Positions 13,091-19,711 of a stretch of DNA of 19,711 bases are shown here, piece by piece; position 1 is the first letter of the stretch; every line of letters begins with the position of its first letter. The stretch comes from a bacterium Ga0077546 (GTDB lineage: Bacteria; Cyanobacteriota; Vampirovibrionia; Obscuribacterales; Obscuribacteraceae). The DNA lies in contig LNEX01000242.1 in the NCBI GenBank assembly GCA_001464165.1, forward strand, positions 1 to 19,711. The letters are read 5' to 3'. The translations under genes were made by a program, and so were the position numbers. The notes below the pieces were generated by a model, which had not been told where the DNA came from, ran no database searches, and saw only the letters and a program-made list of their open reading frames with translations.

Positions 13091-15010
13091 TCACTCTTCT
13101 GTTGCCTTGGCAATCGCTAATCCTGCTTTCACTAGCCCTGCTGGACCGCCTTCATATACGAGGAAGCGCGCTTCCCAATCAGGATCGAACTTCTCTTTGT
13201 AGCTCCTTAGGCCTTTGTATGAAAAGAATCGGTTTAGGTGTTCATAAACTTGATGGAGGGCTTTCTCTTCTAGAGGGTCGTGAGGGTCATCGCCCACTCC
13301 TGAAAGGGCAGCAAGGCCCAGGCTGAAGTACTTGAAACCTTTAGAATGAAGCTCATTGAGCAGCTTCGCAAAGAGAAAATCCATTGAGCTGTTTGGTGCG
13401 TTTTCTTTGTGACGCATCATATCGATTGTTACTTCTCCGGGGCTGTAAGATTTGATTTGATTGACGAATGCTAGGGCTTGACCGGTTTTATCTCTCAGTA
13501 CATAGAGGTCGTTATGCTGAAGTTCTTCTCTATTGAATTGGCCCAAAGAGAACCCTCGTTCGCGACGACCTGGAAGAGCTAGCCATTGATCCGAGATTTC
13601 TTGAACTTCATCGAGCAGCTGAGTTGACAGCGGGGGGGAGTACTTATGTAAAACAAAGCCGTCTTTGTCGAATTTCTTGATACTGCTTTTGAAAGTCTTC
13701 TTGTTTATCGTTGTAGTGACGAATTTTTCTACGTCAACAACTCCATCTTCTCCGACTTTTACGGTTCGAAAGCCATTCTGCTTGTATATGTGAATATATG
13801 CTGGAGTGGTTTGCAAGAATGCGACCTGCCAACCATTGTCGTGGGCGAATGATTTGAAATCGCTGATTATTTTAGAAAGCTTGGTCTCCGGGGCGGTGGC
13901 ATCGCCTAGTACGATAGCTACGCCTAGACAGGTCTTGTATGCGATTAATCCGTCTTTGTCATTGTTGAAGAAGTAAGACTTGTCTGGCAAAAGCTTAAAT
14001 AGATCGAGGGCGCTGCGGCCATATTGGTCAAGGATGCTAGCGGCTAGCTCACGTTCAAGTGGTTCGGTCAAGAGTTTGTAGCGAATAGGTCGGAAGGCGC
14101 TTATGACAATGGCTGTGCCAGCCAAAATTCCCGAGAGTCTTAGCGACTCAATAAACCAGTGGCCAAATTTTGAAGTGGCGACAAGTTCTGAGTTGCCTAC
14201 AAGTGTTATTTCTCTGAGGGTGTGAATGAGCGCCTGGTCAAGTTCAAAGTTGACACCGAAGTCACGCTTATCCAGTAAGAAAAAGCCCAGGCAACCGTAG
14301 CTGACTACTGCAAGAAGAGCTGAAATGGACATCTTTGCCGCCTGTAAGAATGTTTCTTTAGCGCTCCGAACACTAAATTGTTTGCGTGTTAGCATGAGTG
14401 CTAACAGGGCGATAATTGACGGAACAACGGAGTAGGTAGGCAGTTCTCTCGCCCACTCTTGGTTCTCCAACCAGTGAATATGTTCGCTTCCTAGGCGCGC
14501 TAGTTGCAAGGCCAGAGATAGGCCAGAAAGGGTCAGCGCAATCCACCATGCAGTTTTCTTTCTCTGATAGAGATTGATGCTGAGAAATATGAGCAAATAG
14601 CCAAAGGCTATTGTCAGTGAATTGCTGAGATGGTAAAGCTCATATGGTACTAGGGTGTTGAAGAGGCGAGGGTGGCTTGAAAGTCTCATCAGTAGCGGCT
14701 CCCATATGCCAGCTAAGCCGCTCAAGAGGGTGATGGTGGCAACTGCAAATACAGGCCAGTTACGATGCGATAATTTTTGCTGCGGCATTGAATCGAGCGA
14801 TTGTGAAATTTCTTCGGCCGATGGGGCGTTGGCAGAAACATTTTGCGCACTAACTACATCGGATTTTGCTTCATGCGCATCTAACTTCTCATCTCCATGG
14901 AAGCTTTCATCTCCATAGAAGCTTTCATCTCCATAGAAGCTTTCACTGCCATGGAATTTTTCAGATGATGCGTTTTTGCCAGATGGTTCTTCATTTTCCA
15001 TGTCGTTCAT
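13091..15010 (-). CDS. MprF-like membrane protein with C-terminal lysylphosphatidylglycerol-synthase domain (DUF2156)
   Basis: The product has 639 residues. The cytoplasmic N-terminus contains acidic FYGDES-type repeats (17-42). About six membrane helices follow (86-107, 127-147, 153-173, 193-207, 224-246, 288-305). The rest (about 313-620) is a DUF2156/LPG-synthase C domain of the tandem GNAT fold: LERELAASILDQYG, LLPDKSYFFN, AYKTCLGVAIVLGDA, LQTTPAYIHIYKQNGF, WLALPGRRERGFSLG, DMMRHKENAPNSSMDFLFAKLL, GFKYFSLGLAALSG and LRSYKEKFDPDWEARFLVY. In MprF this domain moves lysine or alanine from aminoacyl-tRNA to phosphatidylglycerol, making the membrane less negative. MprF flippases have many more helices, so this is a short form. 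Which amino acid and lipid it uses is not evident. It is the last gene of the kinase operon, 26 bases after the kinase stop. Confidence 0.88.
   Translation of the reverse strand: MNDMENEEPSGKNASSEKFHGSESFYGDESFYGDESFHGDEKLDAHEAKSDVVSAQNVSANAPSAEEISQSLDSMPQQKLSHRNWPVFAVATITLLSGLAGIWEPLLMRLSSHPRLFNTLVPYELYHLSNSLTIAFGYLLIFLSINLYQRKKTAWWIALTLSGLSLALQLARLGSEHIHWLENQEWARELPTYSVVPSIIALLALMLTRKQFSVRSAKETFLQAAKMSISALLAVVSYGCLGFFLLDKRDFGVNFELDQALIHTLREITLVGNSELVATSKFGHWFIESLRLSGILAGTAIVISAFRPIRYKLLTEPLERELAASILDQYGRSALDLFKLLPDKSYFFNNDKDGLIAYKTCLGVAIVLGDATAPETKLSKIISDFKSFAHDNGWQVAFLQTTPAYIHIYKQNGFRTVKVGEDGVVDVEKFVTTTINKKTFKSSIKKFDKDGFVLHKYSPPLSTQLLDEVQEISDQWLALPGRRERGFSLGQFNREELQHNDLYVLRDKTGQALAFVNQIKSYSPGEVTIDMMRHKENAPNSSMDFLFAKLLNELHSKGFKYFSLGLAALSGVGDDPHDPLEEKALHQVYEHLNRFFSYKGLRSYKEKFDPDWEARFLVYEGGPAGLVKAGLAIAKATEE
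14885..14962 (-). repeat. 18-bp tandem repeat in the N-terminus of the MprF-like gene
   Basis: Four consecutive 18-base units encode FHGSES, FYGDES, FYGDES and FHGDEK (residues 19-42). The units keep the frame and differ by a few bases. The encoded stretch is acidic and probably disordered. Confidence 0.8.
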
Positions 15011-15036
15011 ATTTCACGTCATACTTCAGTTCATGC

Positions 15037-16947
15037 TTAACCGAGGTCTCGTAAGATTTCTTCTGCACTCTTGTAGCGGTTTACTAAGTCAAGCTTGGTC
15101 GACTTCTCAATCACTGTACTAAGTATTCTGTTTGGCTCATTAGGGGGGGGCGAATCTGTTGCGAATTTTGAATTGCCAGACAAACTAGAATTTTCCGCTG
15201 CCAATTTTGAGTTAGTGATTGGCTCTGGTTGCTTACCTGTGGCGAGGAAGTATAGCGTGGCACCCATCGAATAGATGTCACTTTGCGAGCAAGATTTGCC
15301 ACGAAATTGTTCGGGGGCAATATAGTGTGGCTTGCCCACAACTGAACCAGTAACATTGGAGGTTACTGACTGAGCCACTGAAAAGTCTAATAATTTTAGT
15401 TGACCATCATCGCTTAGAATCAAATTGTCTGGAGTGAAATCTCTATGCACCACCGGTGGTGTTTGATTGTGCAGATACTGAAGTATTAGACACATTTGCC
15501 TAGCCAAGGTTTCTATGGTTTGGCTGGGCAGTCTACCTTTGCTCTCTACATATTCCTTTAGTGTCACTCCGTCTAGCTTTTCCAAGACCAGATACGCTCT
15601 GTGGTCTTCAAGAAAGAGTTCATAGAATTTGACTATCTGAGGATGCTCAAGTTTTCCCAGCAGATCAGCCTCTTCTTGGAATTTTATTGCTGCTGCTTTG
15701 CGTACCCTGGTGTCGGGAAATACAGGGAGAAGAAATTCTTTGAGTACTACTTCTTTCTGTTCTACATTAAGCTGTTCTACATTAAGCTGTCCTGCATCAA
15801 GCTGCCCTATATCAAGATGTCCTAAATCTTTCAGTTCGACTTCTTTATGAGCTTTGCTTGCCTTCGTTTCGACCTTGTCTGCCGAAGCCTGATTCTTTGT
15901 TGCTCCATGATCCTGAGCCAAGTAGACCGTGCCCTGCCCACCCATACCAATTCTAGAAATTATTGTGTAGCGACCGTTATGAAGCGTGGCGCCAAGCTCA
16001 AGGGGCGTGAGTTTATCTCTCTTTGGCGAAGCCGATAATTCCTTTAGCCAAAGCTCAGTATAACTCTGCTTTTCGTCAGCAATTTCGAAGGGCTCAAGCA
16101 GCTCATCGTCGATTTTATCTCCGAATCTCTTCTTGATGGCTGCTACGAAAACGGCGCGATCTTTTGCTTTGAGAATATCTCCATAACGGATTTTAAACGC
16201 CGGCAACAAGCCGCGGTGGAAGACAAATACATAGTCTAAATTTGAGCGGGTAGTGTTTGGCCTGATGATGTCAATTGAAGTTACATGCTTAAAGTCTAGT
16301 TCTTCTCTTTCTTGATAGATAACTTGGCCTTTGGCAATGCTGGCGGAGATTGATGTTGCTCTGCCTGCTGCTTCGGCCGCCTTCAAATTTCTGGATTCAG
16401 GGGTATTGCTTGTACTAGTTGGGCTTCCGCTGCTGGATGAACTTAATAGACTAGAATTATTGCCGAAGCCAGATTGATTTGATGAGCCAGAAGTACTTAC
16501 TAGGCTAGAATTGCCAGAGATACTAGATGCACTGCCCAGGCTGATGCCTTTTGCCGTTAGGCAGAGAGAGTTGGAGTTGCTCAAGATGCGTATAGTCATT
16601 GCCGCCACCCCTAGACCAAGTAAGCCGAAAATCAAGTAGAGTAAATTAGTCATGCCGTCCAACATCGGTGCAAATTCGGCACTAACTGCTAGTTGAAGAA
16701 ATGGTTTGAGGCTATTTATATAGACAATTGTGATTGGGAAGACAATTTTGTCCAGGATGCCTAGGTAGCCGAGGAGGAATAGAAACATTGGAGTCAGAGC
16801 TATTACTATGGCCAGTCTTGATACAACTGGTGTAAACCATAGAAAGAAATCAGCATTGGGCATAAATGCCATAACATCTGACTGATCGAGAACGTTCGGA
16901 GTCTGGTGCGAAATTGTAGGCAGCAATTTGTTTCTTGCTTCTGTCAT
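15037..16947 (-). CDS. Membrane Ser/Thr protein kinase with DFS motif and repeat insertion, 636 aa
   Basis: The N-terminus has two or three membrane helices (about 43-62, 66-88, 100-120). A PH-like beta domain follows (about 128-275), interrupted by a Ser/Gly/Asn-rich insert (138-182), and then a Hanks-type kinase domain (327-636). Visible motifs are an intact glycine loop G334-x-GG-x-G-x-VY, Lys403 in VVLKEF, a helix-C Glu in FQEEADLL, HRDFTPDN (His501, Asp503, Asn508), D521-F-S in place of DFG, and IAPEQ. Between strands beta2 and beta3 is an insertion of about 47 residues (347-399) ending in five pentads of the NVEQL/DIGQL type. The kinase lies C-terminal to the membrane part, the reverse of PknB. 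Thr505 replaces the usual catalytic-loop Lys. ATG 16947 overlaps the stop of the upstream kinase gene (ATGA). A target might be itself, its partner kinase or the MprF-like protein. Confidence 0.92.
   Translation of the reverse strand: MTEARNKLLPTISHQTPNVLDQSDVMAFMPNADFFLWFTPVVSRLAIVIALTPMFLFLLGYLGILDKIVFPITIVYINSLKPFLQLAVSAEFAPMLDGMTNLLYLIFGLLGLGVAAMTIRILSNSNSLCLTAKGISLGSASSISGNSSLVSTSGSSNQSGFGNNSSLLSSSSSGSPTSTSNTPESRNLKAAEAAGRATSISASIAKGQVIYQEREELDFKHVTSIDIIRPNTTRSNLDYVFVFHRGLLPAFKIRYGDILKAKDRAVFVAAIKKRFGDKIDDELLEPFEIADEKQSYTELWLKELSASPKRDKLTPLELGATLHNGRYTIISRIGMGGQGTVYLAQDHGATKNQASADKVETKASKAHKEVELKDLGHLDIGQLDAGQLNVEQLNVEQKEVVLKEFLLPVFPDTRVRKAAAIKFQEEADLLGKLEHPQIVKFYELFLEDHRAYLVLEKLDGVTLKEYVESKGRLPSQTIETLARQMCLILQYLHNQTPPVVHRDFTPDNLILSDDGQLKLLDFSVAQSVTSNVTGSVVGKPHYIAPEQFRGKSCSQSDIYSMGATLYFLATGKQPEPITNSKLAAENSSLSGNSKFATDSPPPNEPNRILSTVIEKSTKLDLVNRYKSAEEILRDLG
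15754..15828 (-). repeat. 15-bp tandem units encoding pentapeptides inside the kinase domain
   Basis: Five 15-base units encode DLGHL, DIGQL, DAGQL, NVEQL and NVEQK (residues 374-398). The two NVEQ-encoding units are nearly identical in DNA; the others diverge stepwise. They lie in the loop between kinase strands beta2 and beta3. Confidence 0.85.
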
Positions 16948-18386
16948 ATATCGCTCTTCCCAACTCGTTTTATTTCCTTTAGTGCCTCGATAGCATGCTG
17001 CGCTGTCTGCATCCGGTCTTCAACATCCATTTGAGTTAGGGAAGAGACTAGTCGATCTAGTTCGGGGTGGATCTGGCGATTGATAAGAGCAGGTTGTGAA
17101 ACTGATAGCGGTTCAGGGTCTTCTCCTGTTAATAGAAAGAAGAGGCTGCCACCAAGAGCATAGAGGTCACTTTGTGGATTAGCTTTGCCCCTTAGCTGCT
17201 CTGGGGCGATATAGGCCTGCTTGCCAATCATAGTACCAGTAGCGGTGCCCAAGAAGAAATTCGCTGCGCCGAAATCTATAATCGCAATTGTGCCGTCCGT
17301 TTTTAGAATCATATTGTCTGGTGTGAAGTCGCGATGCAGAATTGCTTCTTCTTGACCGTGAAGATAAGCTAGCATTTGAGCCATCTGTAGACCCCATTCC
17401 ACCACCATGAACTGAGGCTGAGGGCCGTTCTCTTTAACTAGGCGTCTTAGATCGCTGCCGCTTAAGTATTCGACAACAATATAGTGTCTTTGATTGTCTA
17501 TGAAGTGGTCGAACACTCGAGCGATTTGTTCATGGGAAAGTCGAGCCAGCATTTCAGCTTCTCGCTTGAGTAAATTGTATGATTGTTCTTTTAGTTCTTC
17601 ATTGCCGCCATCTGGAACTACTGCTTCTTTTAGCACTATGCGTTCATAAGCCTTGTTGCGCGCCAAATAGATCGCCGATAATCCACCGAAGGCAATTTGT
17701 CGCTCAATCTGGTAGTTGCCTTCTTGAACGCTGTCACCCGGTTCTAATGGAACAAAAGTCGTTGAGCCGAAGCGTCGAGCCAGTTCGTCTTGCCACATCT
17801 CAGTGTAACCAGGCTGGTTGTGCTCGGGTAGTTGCCCTCCGTCTTTCTGATGGAGAAAAGTCCTTGCATCTAGCAAGGCGTTGAAGTTTTCTGAGCCGCC
17901 AGCCCAAACATCTAGGGCCATGACCAGGCTATCTAGGTGCTCTTGTTTTAATTGCTGTAGCCGGAGATCTACAGGCGCGGACTGCTTAAATAAGAGTTTA
18001 ATGATGCCGCCATTGGTCGAGTCGAAATCGATGGATACTAGGTCTGTCCATTTCTTTTTCGCTCGCATGCCAAAGCATGGGCTAACAAAAAATGGCAAAG
18101 AGAGTCCGTCTCGCGAGATGAAGATAGTTTTGTCTGAGGAAAGAAAGAGTAAGAGTCCAATAATAGTTACTACGACGGCATTGGCCCCGAGAAATATAAC
18201 TACTGGACCACTGCTCAATGTTTCCATGCGCATTCCCAGCGCCACGCACGACCAAATCCAGACGAACATTGAAATTGGCCAAAAGATCCAGCATGCGGCA
18301 TTCGTTAGAGCCGCTGGAGTGCTTTTATACTGAATGGTAAGTTCAGCTTCGGCCAAGAACACCTGCAAAGTATTTATGGGTGACAA
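16944..18386 (-). CDS. Membrane Ser/Thr protein kinase with degenerate glycine loop, 480 aa
   Basis: It is a paralogue of the adjacent kinase with the same layout: two membrane helices (about 30-52 and 60-83), a short PH-like beta domain (about 87-160), a shared YTEMWQDELARRFG segment, then a kinase domain (225-480). Lys253 (VLKEA), a helix-C Glu (LLKREAEML), HRDFTPDN (His351, Asp353, Asn358), D371-F-G and IAPEQLRG are present. The glycine loop reads A232-F-G-G-L-S-A-I-Y, so the first and third glycines are Ala and Ser. Thr355 replaces the catalytic-loop Lys. The start appears to be TTG 18386, preceded by an in-frame TAG and lying within an inverted repeat; no ribosome site is seen. It is 64 bases after the secreted-protein gene and overlaps the next kinase by 4 bases, which implies coupled translation in fixed ratio. 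Confidence 0.92.
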   Translation of the reverse strand: MSPINTLQVFLAEAELTIQYKSTPAALTNAACWIFWPISMFVWIWSCVALGMRMETLSSGPVVIFLGANAVVVTIIGLLLFLSSDKTIFISRDGLSLPFFVSPCFGMRAKKKWTDLVSIDFDSTNGGIIKLLFKQSAPVDLRLQQLKQEHLDSLVMALDVWAGGSENFNALLDARTFLHQKDGGQLPEHNQPGYTEMWQDELARRFGSTTFVPLEPGDSVQEGNYQIERQIAFGGLSAIYLARNKAYERIVLKEAVVPDGGNEELKEQSYNLLKREAEMLARLSHEQIARVFDHFIDNQRHYIVVEYLSGSDLRRLVKENGPQPQFMVVEWGLQMAQMLAYLHGQEEAILHRDFTPDNMILKTDGTIAIIDFGAANFFLGTATGTMIGKQAYIAPEQLRGKANPQSDLYALGGSLFFLLTGEDPEPLSVSQPALINRQIHPELDRLVSSLTQMDVEDRMQTAQHAIEALKEIKRVGKSDI

Positions 18387-18403
18387 CTATTTTAGTTGTA
18401 CCC
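18378..18403. promoter_or_regulatory. Inverted repeat covering the kinase start codon
   Basis: Left arm GGGTGACAACTA (18378-18389), loop TTT and right arm TAGTTGTACCC (18393-18403) pair over 11 bases with one bulged G. The TTG start codon of the minus-strand kinase (18384-18386) lies inside the stem. No T-tract follows, so it is not a typical terminator. It could restrict translation of the kinase mRNA or bind a dimeric regulator. Confidence 0.5.
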
Positions 18404-18450
18404 TCAACTGTTCTTGTCGGCCATTGATCTTGTCTGCCAGCTATATTTTC

Positions 18451-19260
18451 TTAAAAGTCGAGCTTTTGGGCTGCGCTGGCAGGTAGAACGTCGCCTTCGA
18501 GTTGCTCAGAATTGCTGGGCCTATATTGCGGCTGGTTAGACTGACTAGGTCTGTTTGCTTGATTCGATTGACCGTATGACATGTTTTGTGAATGTCGGTT
18601 AGAGCCAAAGCTAGAACTAGAGCTAGAACTAGGTGCTTGGGCCGAGGTGGGTAGAATTCCTTTGCGCTTAAGGTCAGCCTCATGGGCTTGTTTTAACTCG
18701 TTCTGAATCTTCTCTTCCTGTTTTTTTCGCCTCTTTTCGGCATTTTCCATATCTTTATGATAGTTCGAATGGGCTCCGCCGCGCATGCTGCCTAAACCGC
18801 GACGGGATGTTAGTGAGCGGGCACCCACTGCCAGTGCTCCAGCACCTAGAATTCCTCCACCGACAATAAGCCCCATGGGGTTAGAACTGCCGTTTCCGTA
18901 CTGTCCGCGGGGGTAGTTGCCGCTGAATGTCTGTGAATTGGGACGATAGTTTAGTGGTTGTCCGGTGTTGGTTCCAAGCTGATAACCGGTTGAAGGATTG
19001 CGATAGTCGCCGTAGCTTGTTCCGTGACCATTGCCAATATAGTTTGGTGAAATTTCTGTATTTGCTGGTAGTCCATTTGGTAAATTGCTTGGCACATATG
19101 GCTGCACGGGCGTGACGCTTCCGTTCCAAGAACCAGGAGTGGCCGGATAGGGTCCATAAGTGGAATATCCTTGTGCCCATGACGAGGGCACTGCCCCTAG
19201 AGCTAAGGCGAGAGCGAGAACTGTTGCAAGTGTGGGTTGAACTATTGAGCGATTTTGCAT
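18451..19260 (-). CDS. Exported low-complexity protein with membrane segment and charged helix, 269 aa
   Basis: I recognise no family. A clear signal peptide (Arg4, then LATVLALALALGAV) ends at SSWA (residue 29). A Gly/Pro/Tyr/Asn-rich region follows (30-127), then a glycine-rich hydrophobic span GLIVGGGILGAGALAVG (130-147) that could be a membrane helix. Next is a basic stretch, a strongly charged helix with KRRKKQEEKIQNELKQ (about 168-200), and a Ser/Gln/Asn-rich tail with a run of seven serines. ATG 19260 was chosen because AAGGGAAAGG precedes it and the signal peptide then starts correctly; the frame is open further upstream. It is the first gene of the operon with the two kinases and the MprF-like protein, so it may be an envelope sensor or a structural target. 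In style it resembles the repeat protein at 6012-7580. Confidence 0.75.
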   Translation of the reverse strand: MQNRSIVQPTLATVLALALALGAVPSSWAQGYSTYGPYPATPGSWNGSVTPVQPYVPSNLPNGLPANTEISPNYIGNGHGTSYGDYRNPSTGYQLGTNTGQPLNYRPNSQTFSGNYPRGQYGNGSSNPMGLIVGGGILGAGALAVGARSLTSRRGLGSMRGGAHSNYHKDMENAEKRRKKQEEKIQNELKQAHEADLKRKGILPTSAQAPSSSSSSSFGSNRHSQNMSYGQSNQANRPSQSNQPQYRPSNSEQLEGDVLPASAAQKLDF

Positions 19261-19388
19261 GGCCTTTCCCTTTATAAGGCTGAGAGTACCTTGCTTAAGG
19301 CTCATTGCAAATGGTGTAATTCCCATACCTGGCAGCTTCTTCCATGTTTAGCCAGTTTTTGCGGCCGTCATTGGTTTTTCACCATTGC

Positions 19389-19414
19389 CAACTCGGCCGA
19401 TATCGGTCAAGTTG
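19389..19414. promoter_or_regulatory. Palindrome, copy 1 of a pair (candidate operator)
   Basis: The core GGCCGATATCGG is flanked by near-symmetric CAACT and AAGTTG arms, giving a 26-base palindrome with two mismatched pairs. It repeats the 24-base element at 19452-19475 with a single difference, 62 bases away. There is no T-tract on either side. It lies 130-155 bases upstream of the secreted-protein start, in the upstream region of the kinase operon. Confidence 0.5.
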
Positions 19415-19446
19415 CTGATAGCAGATAAAAATTGCGGTCAATTTGC

Positions 19447-19477
19447 AAAAAAACTCGGCCGATATCGGCCAAGTTTT
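19447..19477 (-). terminator. Intrinsic terminator-like palindrome after ychF (copy 2)
   Basis: On the minus strand the 28-base palindrome at 19477-19450 (one mismatch, centred on GATATC) runs into seven consecutive T residues (19453-19447). This is the usual form of a rho-independent terminator for the ychF transcript, whose stop is about 70 bases upstream. Because a near-copy without T-tract lies 62 bases further on, the palindrome may also be a regulator site. Confidence 0.6.
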
Positions 19478-19545
19478 GAGATTCGAGCTGTCGCAAAGCA
19501 CTTGTTTGAGTCGCTTAAGTCAAAAAAGTTCAATTTAATAGAGGG

Positions 19546-19711
19546 CTAGACGTTAAATCTGAAGTGAACGACGTCACCGTCTGCCATAACGTAGTCTTTT
19601 CCCTCAAGCCGCATTAGACCCTTTTCTTTGGCTGTTTTTTCTGTACCACAGGCGACGTAGTCTTTGTAGCCAATGACCTCGGCCTTGATGAAGCCCCTTT
19701 CAAAATCGCTA
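19546..19711 (-). CDS. ychF: Ribosome-binding ATPase YchF, C-terminal part (partial)
   Basis: The last 54 residues are present, and the N-terminal GTPase-fold domain lies beyond the right edge. The segment reads [18 protein letters not shown], then [27 protein letters not shown] at the C-terminus. This is the strongly conserved TGS-domain end of the YchF/OLA1 family, including the terminal GD-V-HFRFNV signature. YchF is an Obg-family P-loop NTPase that hydrolyses ATP and binds ribosomes. The TAG stop is at 19546-19548. A terminator-like hairpin follows about 70 bases later, separating this housekeeping gene from the kinase operon on the same strand. Confidence 0.95.
   Translation of the reverse strand, partial: SDFERGFIKAEVIGYKDYVACGTEKTAKEKGLMRLEGKDYVMADGDVVHFRFNV

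Noticed and set aside
17881..18333. 150-residue plus-strand ORF
   Set aside because: It lies antisense to the first kinase's membrane and PH-like region and shows no domain or ribosome site.

Overview
This window looks like chromosomal DNA of a free-living bacterium with a complex envelope. It has many secreted low-complexity proteins, TPR proteins, a CHASE3-type sensor kinase, Hanks-type kinases and a DUF4388 protein. That mix recalls the non-photosynthetic sister lineages of Cyanobacteria (Melainabacteria/Vampirovibrionia, Obscuribacterales-like). This is an inference from family content and style, not from a marker gene. No rRNA, tRNA, CRISPR array, transposase or phage gene was seen.

Layout. 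At 1-996 (-) is the start-containing part of a DUF4388 protein that runs off the left edge. At 1169-4765 (+) is a compact operon: a tiny ORF with an excellent ribosome site, a 103-aa unknown protein, a protein resembling permuted papain-like NlpC/P60 enzymes, an OmpR-type response regulator and its CHASE3-PAS histidine kinase. A small CPxC-containing protein at 4951-5232 (+) converges on a glycerophosphodiester phosphodiesterase (5204-5953, -), which lies behind a secreted Q/Y/G-rich repeat protein (6012-7580, -). A TPR protein (7838-8497, +) converges on a secreted TPR-zinc-metallopeptidase-like protein (8509-9552, -). An RMND1/DUF155-like membrane protein, an aldo/keto reductase and an exported TPR/coiled-coil protein follow on the + strand (9821-12981). 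They meet, across a palindromic 26-bp tandem array, a minus-strand operon (19260 down to 13091). That operon has a secreted low-complexity protein, two membrane-bound Ser/Thr kinases whose genes overlap by 4 bp, and an MprF-like lysyltransferase-domain membrane protein. The 3' end of ychF (-) closes the window behind a terminator-like palindrome.

How the genes may work together. The right-hand operon suggests kinase-controlled modification of membrane lipids. Its two kinases show complementary departures from the kinase consensus: one has a degraded glycine loop, the other has DFS instead of DFG. The left-hand operon looks like a two-component system with two co-transcribed accessory proteins.

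A recurring property of the window is short perfect or near-perfect tandem duplication at gene edges and inside coding regions (13, 15, 16, 18, 26 and 66 bp units). In one place (1235-1299), loss of two 13-bp units would join an ORF with a strong ribosome site to the downstream gene in frame, which makes it a candidate slippage switch.
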